From assembly GCA_038247995.1 (NCBI GenBank), contig JBBRUG010000008.1, forward strand, positions 1-39,214: a DNA stretch of 39,214 bases, in the 5' to 3' direction. Below the pieces are notes generated by a model. It ran no database searches. It was given only the letters and a program-made list of their open reading frames with translations, and had not been told where the DNA came from. Source of the DNA: JBBRUG01 sp038247995. Lineage in GTDB: Bacteria > Chloroflexota > Chloroflexia > Chloroflexales > Chloroflexaceae. The position numbers were made by a program, and so were the translations under genes. Each line of letters begins with the position of its first letter. Within the stretch, counting starts at the first letter, position 1. Positions 25,424 to 34,967 of the stretch are shown here, piece after piece.

Positions 25424-25569
25424 ATTCCCCGTGGAAACAGTCTAAAGCAGTGTTCGAGAAGTCCGGCTTCAGCATGCGCTGAAACGTCGGCTGAGCATTG
25501 CGTGTGCGCAGTGGAACCTCCGTTCCGCACGGCAATAACGTCGTGCCGTCATTTCCTGGAGGCCACGCT

Positions 25570-26610
25570 ATGCTCGCTTTTCGCACCCCTGTCGAGCGGG
25601 ATGTGCTGCGCGCGCCCGTTGTTCGCCCAACGGTTCACGCCAGCGATCCGGACGAAGAGACCCTTGTGTACGCGCCGGCGCTGAGCTTTCCGCAGCATGC
25701 CACAGCGCAGCAGGTGATCGAAACCCTGCGCCAGATGCGCCCCGACGCCGAGAGCGTCTACTACCTGTTTGTTACCGATACCGACGGCCGCCTGACCGGT
25801 GTCGCCAGCCTGCGCCAGATCGTTGTGGCCGCGCCTGATGCGCCGCTAGAAACGATTATGCGCCGGCAGGTGATCTCCCTTTCCGCCGATCTGCCGACTG
25901 AGGAGCAGGCCCACGTGCTCGCTAACTCGGGGCTGATCGCGCTGCCCGTCGTTGATGCTGAGGGGCGCCTGATGGGCGCGCTTGACGCCGGTGATCTGCT
26001 CGACACGGTGGAGGAAGAGGCGACGGAAGATATGTATCGCCTCGCGGGAGTGAACAAAGCTGAAGAAGTGAACCGCCCGATCGCCCTTGCCGCGCGCGAC
26101 CGCGCCTTCTGGCTGATGATTAATACCGCCACCGCGTTCCTGGCGGCTTTTGTGGTAAGCAATTTTGAGTCGGTGATCGCTCAGGCGGCGGTGCTGGCCG
26201 CTTTTATGCCGGTTGTGGCGGGGCAGGGCGGCAACGCGGGCACGCAGACGCTAACCTTCATTGTACGTTCGCTGGCGCTTGGCGAAGTGGGTTTGCGCAA
26301 CGCCTGGCGCACCTTGCTGCGCGAACTCACGATCGGTCTGTCGAACGGTCTGATCATCGGCACCCTGGTGGGTGTCCTGGGCATGCTCTGGCAAGGGAGC
26401 ATCGTACTCGGGGTGATTGTTGGGCTTGCGCTGCTGGCGAACCTGCTGCTCTCCTCGCTGGTAGGGGTGATCGTGCCGCTGGCGTTGCGTGCGCTCAAGA
26501 TCGACCCGGCGCTGGCCTCATCGATCTTCGTCACGGCTACAACCGATACATGCGGCTTCCTGATCTTCCTCAGTTTGGGGATGCTGGCGCTGAATATGGG
26601 CTATCTCTAA
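25570..26610 (+). CDS. MgtE-type Mg2+ channel with CBS domains
   Basis: A 346-aa magnesium channel/transporter. Two CBS domains (about 41-90 and 97-150) are followed by the MgtE membrane domain (about 176-346, five helices). Family hallmarks are GQGGNAGTQT (218-227) and PALASSIFVTATTDTCGF (313-330), whose D326 corresponds to the Mg2+-binding Asp of the pore. Well-studied MgtE proteins are about 450 aa and have an N-terminal superhelical domain of roughly 130 aa that takes part in Mg2+ gating. Here only about 40 residues precede the CBS pair, so that gate is missing or replaced. TGGAGG at 25557-25562 sets the ATG at 25570. It is probably controlled by the leader RNA upstream. Confidence 0.93.
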   Translation: MLAFRTPVERDVLRAPVVRPTVHASDPDEETLVYAPALSFPQHATAQQVIETLRQMRPDAESVYYLFVTDTDGRLTGVASLRQIVVAAPDAPLETIMRRQVISLSADLPTEEQAHVLANSGLIALPVVDAEGRLMGALDAGDLLDTVEEEATEDMYRLAGVNKAEEVNRPIALAARDRAFWLMINTATAFLAAFVVSNFESVIAQAAVLAAFMPVVAGQGGNAGTQTLTFIVRSLALGEVGLRNAWRTLLRELTIGLSNGLIIGTLVGVLGMLWQGSIVLGVIVGLALLANLLLSSLVGVIVPLALRALKIDPALASSIFVTATTDTCGFLIFLSLGMLALNMGYL

Positions 26611-26612
26611 AT

Positions 26613-26653
26613 GTAAGGCCGCAGCATCAGCAAAGCTGATGCTGCGGCCTTAC
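26613..26653. terminator. 19-bp palindrome between convergent genes
   Basis: Perfect 19-bp arms (26613-26631 and 26635-26653) with an AAA loop fill the entire 43-bp space between the mgtE stop and the stop of the SIS gene, which converge here. It lacks a long T-run but is so stable that a bidirectional terminator or mRNA 3' protector is likely. Part of it (GATGCTGCGG and flank) recurs at 38871-38880. Confidence 0.75.
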
Positions 26654-27265
26654 TTATGCTTCGTTGACCTGCCTGGCCACCCCAATGCGCTGGCGCAGCG
26701 CTAGACTCAGCAAATGGCCCACAGCGAGATGGAGCGGCTGGGTATGCTCCGGGCTTGCGCTGTCCACACAGATGCAAATATCGCAATCGCTGCGCAGCCG
26801 CCCGCCGGCCTGGCCGGTCAGGCCAATAGTGGTCATTTCCAACTCAGCGGCAGCAACCACAGCGGCAACAATATTCGGCGTACTGCCCGAACCTGAGAAG
26901 GCCAGCAACACATCGCCGGGTTGGGCGAGCGTACGCAACTGCTCGGCAAAGACCTGCTCGTAGCCGGCGGTAGTAGCCCAGGCGGTGAGTTGTGGCGCAC
27001 TTGCAGTAAGCGCCAGGGTGCGCAGACGCGGCGTCTGCGCGCTGCCGTTCGGCTGGAGCGTCGCCTGCGTCAGATCGATGGCAAGATGTTCCGCGAGCGC
27101 CGCATAACCGCCATTGCCGCAGAGAAAAACCGTGGCGCTATGCTGATAGGCGCTCCAGAGCGTATCGGCAACCTGGGCGATTGTGCGCGTAGGTAGTGCG
27201 CTGAAAAAGGTAAGGTGACGCGCAATATACTCTTCGGCAACCTGATCAAACTCAAAAGCCGACAT
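26654..27265 (-). CDS. SIS-domain sugar-phosphate isomerase-like protein (GmhA/DiaA type)
   Basis: A 203-aa single SIS-domain protein. CGNGGYAALAEHLAIDL (49-65) and LAFSGSGSTPN (121-131) are the phosphosugar-binding loops of the phosphoheptose isomerase GmhA and DiaA group. These proteins isomerise sedoheptulose 7-phosphate or bind sugar phosphates. The canonical GmhA loop residue Ser after CGNGG is Tyr here, so isomerase activity is not certain. The ATG at 27265 is chosen for an AAGGAG site 7 nt upstream; a longer frame to 27322 lacks support. It diverges from the methylmalonyl-CoA mutase gene, and both leaders share a sequence motif. Confidence 0.85.
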   Translation of the reverse strand: MSAFEFDQVAEEYIARHLTFFSALPTRTIAQVADTLWSAYQHSATVFLCGNGGYAALAEHLAIDLTQATLQPNGSAQTPRLRTLALTASAPQLTAWATTAGYEQVFAEQLRTLAQPGDVLLAFSGSGSTPNIVAAVVAAAELEMTTIGLTGQAGGRLRSDCDICICVDSASPEHTQPLHLAVGHLLSLALRQRIGVARQVNEA

Positions 27266-27601
27266 TCTGGCGCTCCTTACATACGAATGCAGAATTAAGC
27301 ATGCAGAATGGCCGCAACGCATCTTCGTGCGATCAATCTGCGTAGGATGCTCACAACAGTTGCCTCTTTTGCGCCGCGCGGATGGGCTTGCGCATAATGA
27401 CGGGGAATATGTTCGGCAGCGTGCGCCATAATAAAACGAACTTGTGTTGTAGAACTGAACGCAGCTTCGCCCCGAGTTGTCAGATCACATCCCCAACCGT
27501 TGGATCTTTCGTCTGCTCCAGCGCTTTTCCTTCTATAATACACACATATTCTGCAATCAGTACGCTTAATCTGCATTCTCACTAGCCGCCAGGAGGTGCG
27601 C
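27266..27601. promoter_or_regulatory. Divergent promoter region with a motif shared by both leaders
   Basis: 336 bp separate the divergent SIS and mutase genes. Near each start codon the mRNA-sense sequence carries the same composite: ATTCTGCA, then GCTTAAT(T)CTGCATTC. On the SIS side it occupies 27285-27309 (minus), 20 nt from the ATG; on the mutase side 27548-27578 (plus), 24 nt from the ATG, with an extra 8 nt between its halves. A TATAAT lies at 27534-27539, but without a convincing -35. The rest shows no gene. Confidence 0.5.
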
Positions 27602-29185
<1,584 letters not shown>

Positions 29186-29215
29186 GAAGCGGGAAAGCGC
29201 AAGAACGGGAAAGTG
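29186..29215. repeat. Degenerate GCGGGAAA-type repeat after the mutase gene
   Basis: Directly behind the mutase stop, GCGGGAAA (29189-29196) and a related ACGGGAAA (29205-29212) are separated by GCGCAAGA. The same unit forms the larger array at 36651-36720. Confidence 0.6.
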
Positions 29216-29216
29216 A

Positions 29217-29384
29217 TTAGGCAGCAGGCAACTGGCGCCTCCTTCGGTCGAATTGGGCGAAGGAGGTGCCACGCTTTTTGCACTGGTGGGCGGGCATACC
29301 ACCCTGGTAACAGCAATCGAGCAGGGCAAGGTTCAGCTTACGGGCGCGCCGGAGCGGGTAGCGCAACTAATGCGGGAGGTATAA
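29217..29384 (+). pseudogene. 3' fragment of a lost gene (SCP2-like pattern)
   Basis: An open frame without a usable start encodes about 55 residues ending in ALVGGHTTLVTAIEQGKVQL and TGAPERVAQLMREV, with TAA at 29382-29384. The pattern of a small hydrophobic core, a GKVQLTG turn and a terminal helix resembles the C-terminus of sterol-carrier-protein-2-like domains, but this is a weak call. It begins right after a GCGGGAAA-type repeat, which suggests that its 5' part was removed by a deletion at the repeat. It ends 3 nt before the GTG of the acetyltransferase, so the two were probably once an operon. Confidence 0.4.
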
Positions 29385-29387
29385 TCT

Positions 29388-29954
29388 GTGGAGCAGCCCA
29401 ACGTGCGTGCAGAACCTACACCTAACGTTGATGTCTGGATGCTCAACGATGATCTGAGCCGCCTGACGCTGGGAGCCTTCCCATCTGGCTACCGCATGCG
29501 CTTCTACCGGCCGGGCGATCTTGTCACGTGGCTGCATATCCAAGCAACCGACCCCTTCTTTGCGCCGACAGCCGAAACATTTGCGGCATCAGTGCCCGGC
29601 AACGACGCCTATCTGGGCACGCGGGTGATGTTCCTGCTCGATCCCACCGGCGTCGCCATCGGCACGATTACGGCGTGGAATACGGATCGACTGACCGGCA
29701 CCGACATTGGCCAGATCCATTGGGTGGCGCTATTGCCAGCAGCACGGGGACGCGGCCTGGCCAAACCGATGCTGAGCGCGGCCTGTGCCGTCTTGCGCGA
29801 ACAGGGGCATCAGGCGGCGTGCCTGGAGACGAACACCCAACGCATTCCTGCGCTCAACCTCTACCTGCAATTCGGCTTTGTGCCATATGCACGCAGCAAA
29901 ACGGAACGTGAGGCATGGGAAGCCGTTGCGCCGCAGTTGAAGTATGGTTTGTAA
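29388..29954 (+). CDS. GNAT-family N-acetyltransferase
   Basis: A 188-aa acetyl-CoA-dependent acetyltransferase. The central IHWVALLPAARGRGLAKPML (about 118-137) contains the acetyl-CoA pyrophosphate loop R-G-R-G-L-A. The later LETNTQRIPALNLYLQFGF is the usual Asn/Tyr-containing C-terminal motif of the fold. The substrate is unknown; small amines, amino acids or protein N-termini are all possible. A GTG start at 29388 is supported by GGGAGGT 8 nt upstream. The M14 peptidase gene follows after 27 nt and is probably cotranscribed. Confidence 0.9.
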   Translation: MEQPNVRAEPTPNVDVWMLNDDLSRLTLGAFPSGYRMRFYRPGDLVTWLHIQATDPFFAPTAETFAASVPGNDAYLGTRVMFLLDPTGVAIGTITAWNTDRLTGTDIGQIHWVALLPAARGRGLAKPMLSAACAVLREQGHQAACLETNTQRIPALNLYLQFGFVPYARSKTEREAWEAVAPQLKYGL

Positions 29955-29981
29955 TTGTTTTCCAGGAGGAGGTTGCGGACG

Positions 29982-31427
29982 ATGCGGCTGAGGATCGGCG
30001 TCTATCCAAGCCTGTTACTGTTGCTGATCAGTATCGTTCTGTTGAGTTATCCAGCGCCGCGTCTTCGCGCCGCCGATCCACTGGATCCCACACGTGCGCC
30101 GCCGACGCAGACCGTTCCGGCAGAACTTCAGCAATTCGCAGGGTACCTGAGCGTCGCCGACGTCGAGAACCGGCTGCGCGAACAGGCCGAGCGGTATCCC
30201 GAGCTTGCTTCCTTAGTTGCGATTGGCGCTTCGTGGGAACGGATGCAAAACGGCGAAGAGTCCGGCCACCCGATCTGGTCGCTCCAGATCACCAGTTCAC
30301 GCTATCCGGCGCCCAAGCCGGTTTTCACCATGATCGCCGCAATGCACGCCAATGAACTGCCGACGACTGAATTGGCGCTCCGCTTTATTGATCTGTTGCT
30401 TAGCGGCTACGGAACGGATGCCGACATCACATGGCTGGTTGATGAGCACACGATCATTGTGGTGCCGATCCTGAACCCTGATGCACGGAGCCTGCCGCGA
30501 CCAACCCGTAAGACGACGGCTGCCACCAACGATCCGAACTGTCGCGGGATCGATCTCAATCGGAACTTCCCCTACGCCTGGGGCGGCGTCGGATCGAACG
30601 ATCTGCCGTGTGCTGTTACCTATCGCGGCGTCGCGCCTGCGTCCGAACCGGAGACGCAGGCGGCAATGGCGCTCTTGCGCACATGGTATCCTGAACGTAC
30701 ACCGCTCGGTGCGACCGCTCATCCCGATACGACCGACGGCATCCTGCTGAGCCTACACACGTCCGGCGCGCTCATTCTGTATCCGTGGGCGCATACTGCC
30801 GAGCCGGCGCCCAACGCAGATGCGCTCAGCCTGCTCGCTGCGCATCTGGCGCGCAGCAGCGGCTACCGCCCGATCCCGGCGTATGAACTCTATCCGCACT
30901 CAGGCCGTCTCGACGATTGGGCCTATGCCGAGCTTGGAATCGCTGCATTTACGTTCGAGATCGGACGCATGGGGCATGCGCCGCCATTCGAGATGGTTGA
31001 CTCAACCCTCTGGCCTGAGAATCGCGAGGCGTTCCTCGATGCATTACGCGTCACACGCGCTCCATACCGTCTGCCGCATGGTCCTACGCTTGGGCCGATC
31101 ACCATCGGCGCGCAGGACGGCGGTGTGGAAGTCCGGGTTGACCTCAACAGTTCCACCCTCGCCGCCAGTGTCATCTTGTACCTGGGCGCCCCACCATGGC
31201 GCAATGGTATGCCGATTTCGCTTGAAGCCGTTGACGGAAGCCTTGACAGCCTGAACGAGCCGATGCGCACCTTTATTAGCCGCGAACTCCTCACCGCAGA
31301 GGAGGCGGAGCGTCTGGCCTTATACATCCAGGCCTACAGCACCGACAACAGCCCCGGCCCGCTCCGGGCAGTGTGGAGTGAACCACCACGCTTTACCATC
31401 GCCTTGCCGTTGCTTATGCACAGGTAA
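29982..31427 (+). CDS. Secreted M14-family zinc carboxypeptidase
   Basis: A 481-aa exported protein. Residues 1-30 are a Sec signal peptide (MRLRIG, then a Leu/Ile-rich core, then PRLRA-A). The M14 zinc site is H122/E125 in MHANE and H259 in LSLHTSG; substrate-carboxylate contacts are N193/R194 in DLNRNFPY; catalytic Glu is E326 in FTFEIG. A C-terminal domain of about 120 residues (from about 365) looks beta-rich and may be an accessory domain. It would trim C-terminal residues from peptides or peptidoglycan stems outside the cell. The ATG at 29982 follows AGGAGGAGG by 8-9 nt; an in-frame TTG at 29955 overlaps that ribosome site and is unlikely. Confidence 0.94.
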   Translation: MRLRIGVYPSLLLLLISIVLLSYPAPRLRAADPLDPTRAPPTQTVPAELQQFAGYLSVADVENRLREQAERYPELASLVAIGASWERMQNGEESGHPIWSLQITSSRYPAPKPVFTMIAAMHANELPTTELALRFIDLLLSGYGTDADITWLVDEHTIIVVPILNPDARSLPRPTRKTTAATNDPNCRGIDLNRNFPYAWGGVGSNDLPCAVTYRGVAPASEPETQAAMALLRTWYPERTPLGATAHPDTTDGILLSLHTSGALILYPWAHTAEPAPNADALSLLAAHLARSSGYRPIPAYELYPHSGRLDDWAYAELGIAAFTFEIGRMGHAPPFEMVDSTLWPENREAFLDALRVTRAPYRLPHGPTLGPITIGAQDGGVEVRVDLNSSTLAASVILYLGAPPWRNGMPISLEAVDGSLDSLNEPMRTFISRELLTAEEAERLALYIQAYSTDNSPGPLRAVWSEPPRFTIALPLLMHR

Positions 31428-31473
31428 CATCATCGTCGACCTGGTGCAGCGCAAAGGTAGGGTGGCGGGCGTG

Positions 31474-31527
31474 GGATGCAAAGAGGCAGGAAGCAGGTAC
31501 AACCCTGACTCCTGCCTCTTTGCATCC
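31474..31527. terminator. 18-bp palindrome between convergent genes
   Basis: Perfect 18-bp arms (31474-31491 and 31510-31527, containing GCAAAGAGGCAGG and its complement) with an 18-nt loop. It lies between the M14 peptidase stop (31427) and the stop of the FAD subunit gene (31567), which converge. There is no long T-run. A CATCCTGAG...GTCGAAGGAT segment that overlaps its right edge (31523-31556) resembles the dispersed palindrome near 1840. Confidence 0.7.
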
Positions 31528-31566
31528 TGAGTAACGCGTAGCGCGTGTCGAAGGATAACTGCCTGC

Positions 31567-32430
31567 TTACCCCTGGGCGCGGGCGACGGCTGCCGCGAGG
31601 GCGCGCTTGGCGTAAACCTTGACCATCGCCCGGCGATAATCTTCGCTGGCGTGGATATCGCCGAGGATGTCCATCGCAGTGCCGGCGTGCTCGGCAGCGC
31701 CCGCAATCGCATCGGCCGAGCCGTCGGAGTTGAGCAGGGCCTGCTCGGCAGTCGTCTGGCGCAGCGCAACCGGGCCGGCGCCGGTGATCGCGAGGCGGCA
31801 GGCGCTAATCTTGCCCCCGCTCAGCTTCACGTAGGCCGCCGCGCCGACAATCGCATAACGACTGGCCGGATGCGCGAACTTCACATAGGCCGCGCCTTCG
31901 CCCGCGCCGAGCTTGTTAGCGACGATCGCCGTAATCAACTCGGTGGGTTCCAGTGACGTGCTGAGCATATCGGTAAAAAAGTTGCCGACCGCGATTGTGC
32001 GCTCGCCGCCCGGCCCCTGCACATGGATCTGCGCATCGAGGGCCAGCACAACGGCAGGGAAATCGGCAGCGGGATCGGCGTGCGCCAGTGAACCGCCGAC
32101 GGTGCCGCGGTTGCGCACCTGAATGTCGCCAATCTGGGCAACAGCTTCGGGCAGGATCATGCAGCTCTGCTTCAGGCCGGCGTGATGCTCGACCGTCGCC
32201 CATGTGGTGAGTGCGCCGATGTTGATGTTGCCGTTGATCACCACACCGCGCAGTTCGCTGATCTTGTTGATGTCAATAATCACCTCAGGCGCAGCCAGGC
32301 GCAACTTCATCGCCGGGAGCAGCGAATGGCCGCCGGCCAGCACTTTCGCTTCGTCGCCGTACTTTTCCAGGAGGCTGATCGCCTCGGCCACCGTCGTCGG
32401 GGCGTGGTATTCGAATGCGGAAGGGATCAT
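31567..32430 (-). CDS. Molybdenum hydroxylase FAD subunit (CoxM-like)
   Basis: A 287-aa FAD-binding subunit that passes electrons from the [2Fe-2S] subunit to the acceptor. LAGGHSLLPAMKLRL (about 31-45) is the FAD pyrophosphate loop and RNRGTVGGSLAHADPAAD (about 106-123) the second FAD motif, both typical of CoxM/XdhB proteins. The C-terminal CO-dehydrogenase flavoprotein domain follows. It is the last gene of the minus-strand operon, behind the large subunit and separated from it by a 17-bp palindrome. Confidence 0.95.
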   Translation of the reverse strand: MIPSAFEYHAPTTVAEAISLLEKYGDEAKVLAGGHSLLPAMKLRLAAPEVIIDINKISELRGVVINGNINIGALTTWATVEHHAGLKQSCMILPEAVAQIGDIQVRNRGTVGGSLAHADPAADFPAVVLALDAQIHVQGPGGERTIAVGNFFTDMLSTSLEPTELITAIVANKLGAGEGAAYVKFAHPASRYAIVGAAAYVKLSGGKISACRLAITGAGPVALRQTTAEQALLNSDGSADAIAGAAEHAGTAMDILGDIHASEDYRRAMVKVYAKRALAAAVARAQG

Positions 32431-32448
32431 TGCTTGTTCCTTGAGTAT

Positions 32449-32487
32449 GGCCGAAGGCTTCTTCGCTTTGCGAAGAAGCCTTCGGCC
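32449..32487. promoter_or_regulatory. 17-bp palindrome between large and FAD subunit genes
   Basis: Perfect 17-bp arms (32449-32465 and 32471-32487, GGCCGAAGGCTTCTTCG and its complement) with a 5-nt loop. It occupies most of the 63-nt gap between two genes of one operon and has no T-run on the coding strand. It could act as a partial terminator, an mRNA processing or stability element that sets subunit ratio, or a dispersed palindromic repeat. Confidence 0.75.
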
Positions 32488-32493
32488 CTGCGA

Positions 32494-34863
32494 CTACTTC
32501 CCGTGAATCGCCTGCCAGACCCGTTCGGGCGTCGCCGGCATCTGAAGGTGCTTGACACCGAAGGGCGACAGCGCATCAATGACGGCGTTCATCACGCATT
32601 GCGCCGAGGCGATCGTGCCGGCCTCACCGGCGCCCTTGACGCCCAGCGGATTCACCGGCGACGGCGTCACCGTGCTGGCCGTCTCGATATGCGGCACCAT
32701 CGCAGCAGTGGGCACGGCATAGTCCATCAGCGTGCCGCTGAGCAACTGGCCATCTTCGTCGTACACGGCGCCTTCGTAGAGCGCCTGGGCTAACCCCTGA
32801 ACGATCCCGCCGTGGATCTGGCCCTCAACGATCATCGGGTTGATCTGGTTGCCGCAGTCGTCGACGGCGATGTAGCGCAACAGGTCAATATGACCAGTGG
32901 CGGCATCCACCTCAACGAGGCTGATATGCGTGCCGAAGGGGAAGGTACAGTTCGGCGGATCGTAGAAACTCGTCTCGTCGAGGCTCGGCTCCATACCTTC
33001 AGGGAGGCTGTAGGAGAGCGCAGCCGCCGCCGCAATCTCACCGAACGTCTTGGCCTGATCGGGCGAACCCTTCACAAACGCCTTGCCGTCCTCAAATTCG
33101 ATATCGGCTTCGTTGGCTTCGAGCATATGCGCAGCTAGCTTCTTCGCCTTGGCCTTGATCTTGTCCAGGCTGCGCTTGATCGCGGTGCCGCCGACGGTGA
33201 GCGAACGCGAGCCGTAGGTGCCGTAGCCGAACGGCGTGCCCTGCGTATCGCCCCACTGCACCTCAACATCGTCGTAGGGAACACCAAGCTCCTCAGCGAC
33301 AATCTGGGCAAAGGTTGTTTCGAGGCCCTGGCCGTGCGGCAACGAACCGGTGGTTACCACGACCTTGCCGGTGAGATGGACGCGCACATTCGCGCTCTCC
33401 CAGAGGCCGGCACCCCAACCCTGGCCGTTGAGGCCGATCCAGGCGCTCGGCGCGACACCGCAGATCTCGACGTAGGACGACATGCCCAAACCGAGATATT
33501 TGCCGTTCTGGCGCGCTTCGGCCTGCTTAGCACGGAAGTCGCCGTAGCCGGCCATCTCCAGCGCCTTATTCATCGCCGGCTCATAGTTGCCGCTGTCGTA
33601 GGGCAACAAGCCAAGGCCATTCTCGTAGGGGAAGTCTTCGGGCTGGATGAAGTTCTTGCGCCGCACCTCAGCCGGATCCATCCCGATCTCGACAGCAAAG
33701 CGATCGATCATGCGCTCGATCAGATAGCTTGCCTCAGGCCGACCGGCGCCGCGATAGGCATCAACCATGGCCGTATTGGTGTACGTACCGGTGACGTGGC
33801 AATAGGCGGCGGGGATCTTATACACGCCGGTGACAATCCGACCATAGAGCGTCGTCGGGATCCCGGCGGCGATCGTGGAGAAGTAAGCACCAATGTTGGC
33901 ATACGTCTTCACGCGCAGGCCGCTGATCTGGCCGTCCTTGGTGCCACAGATCTCAGCATCGGTGATATGGTCGCGGCCGTGGGTGGAGTATTGATAGTTC
34001 TCGGAGCGATCTTCGATGAACTTCACCGGGCGGCCGATCTTGCGGGCGACCCACATGGTGAAGGCCATGTCGTTATAACAGAAGATCTTCTGGCCGAAGC
34101 CGCCGCCGACGTTGACGGTGATGCAGCGCAGCTTCGTTTCGGAAATGCCGAAGACGAAGGCGGTAAGCAACAAGCGATGGACGTGGGGCGCCTGCGAGGT
34201 AATCCAGAGCGTAAACTCACTGGTAGCCGCGTCGTAGCGGGCAATCGCGCCACGAGTTTCTATCGGGGTAGGGATGAGGCGCTGATTGATGATCGGCTCG
34301 CTGACGCTGACCTCGGCGGAGGCAAAGGCGGCATCGGTTTTGGCCTTGTCGCCGCAATCCCACTCGAAGACAATATTGCCGGGCGCGCCTTCGTGGAGTT
34401 GGGGCGCACCGGGCTCGGTGGCCTTCTTTGCATCGACAACCGCGTCGAGCGGCTCGTAATCCACCTCGACGAGCGCGGCGGCATCACGGGCGACGTAGCG
34501 ATCCTCGGCGATTACAATCGCCACCGGATCGCCGACCTGAGCGACTTTGCCCACGGCAAGCGCGCGCGGCGTAATCGCGTTGTTCTTCACGCCACCCGCC
34601 TGCCACGCTGCTGGCATCGGGTTGATGTCCATCATGTCTTCGCCGGTGAAGACGGCCACGACGCCGGGGTGGGCCTTGGCGGCACTGGTATCGATACTTT
34701 TAATGTTCGCGTGGGCGTAGGGGCTGCGCACAAGCACGGCGTGAACCATGCCTGGCAGCTTGATATCGTCGATGTACTGCCCCTGGCCGGTGATCAGCTT
34801 GGGATCTTCGCGGCGCTTCAGTGAGCGCCCAACGATGCGTTCCTTGATCTCAGTGGCGGTCAT
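32494..34863 (-). CDS. Molybdenum hydroxylase large subunit, form II (CoxL-like)
   Basis: A 789-aa subunit holding the molybdenum-cytosine-dinucleotide cofactor in the xanthine oxidase superfamily. GRSLKRREDPKLITGQGQY opens the a/b hammerhead domain. GGGFGQK is a cofactor motif. The active-site loop is AYRGAGR (369-375), the form II signature; true aerobic CO dehydrogenases have AYRCSFR with the Cu-binding Cys, which is missing here. The catalytic Glu lies in GVKGAGEAGT near the C-terminus. The enzyme therefore hydroxylates an unknown carbon substrate, and CO oxidation is not supported. Upstream toward the [2Fe-2S] gene are two tandem-repeat arrays. Confidence 0.95.
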   Translation of the reverse strand: MTATEIKERIVGRSLKRREDPKLITGQGQYIDDIKLPGMVHAVLVRSPYAHANIKSIDTSAAKAHPGVVAVFTGEDMMDINPMPAAWQAGGVKNNAITPRALAVGKVAQVGDPVAIVIAEDRYVARDAAALVEVDYEPLDAVVDAKKATEPGAPQLHEGAPGNIVFEWDCGDKAKTDAAFASAEVSVSEPIINQRLIPTPIETRGAIARYDAATSEFTLWITSQAPHVHRLLLTAFVFGISETKLRCITVNVGGGFGQKIFCYNDMAFTMWVARKIGRPVKFIEDRSENYQYSTHGRDHITDAEICGTKDGQISGLRVKTYANIGAYFSTIAAGIPTTLYGRIVTGVYKIPAAYCHVTGTYTNTAMVDAYRGAGRPEASYLIERMIDRFAVEIGMDPAEVRRKNFIQPEDFPYENGLGLLPYDSGNYEPAMNKALEMAGYGDFRAKQAEARQNGKYLGLGMSSYVEICGVAPSAWIGLNGQGWGAGLWESANVRVHLTGKVVVTTGSLPHGQGLETTFAQIVAEELGVPYDDVEVQWGDTQGTPFGYGTYGSRSLTVGGTAIKRSLDKIKAKAKKLAAHMLEANEADIEFEDGKAFVKGSPDQAKTFGEIAAAAALSYSLPEGMEPSLDETSFYDPPNCTFPFGTHISLVEVDAATGHIDLLRYIAVDDCGNQINPMIVEGQIHGGIVQGLAQALYEGAVYDEDGQLLSGTLMDYAVPTAAMVPHIETASTVTPSPVNPLGVKGAGEAGTIASAQCVMNAVIDALSPFGVKHLQMPATPERVWQAIHGK

Positions 34864-34893
34864 CCTTGACTCCTGAATCTAGGGTTTGTTTGA

Positions 34894-34955
34894 GAAACAG
34901 GGGAACAAAGGAACAGGGGAACAAAGGAACAGGGGAACAAAGGAACAGGGGAACG
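34894..34955. repeat. Alternating GGAACAAA/GGAACAGG tandem array
   Basis: Seven 8-nt units with the consensus GGAACARR and alternating ends (AA, GG) form a 16-nt higher-order unit repeated three times, with a degenerate unit at the left and a truncated one at the right. It lies between the large-subunit start and the [2Fe-2S] subunit stop. Confidence 0.95.
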
Positions 34956-34967
34956 CTTTGCAACTGC

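Noticed and set aside
25364..25684. Plus-strand open frame of 106 codons over the mgtE leader
   Set aside because: It spans the intrinsic terminator and overlaps the mgtE start in another frame; no ribosome site or protein-like pattern.
33334..34824. Plus-strand open frame of 496 codons
   Set aside because: It is antisense to the molybdenum hydroxylase large subunit, whose motifs are unmistakable; the plus-strand product has no recognisable domain.
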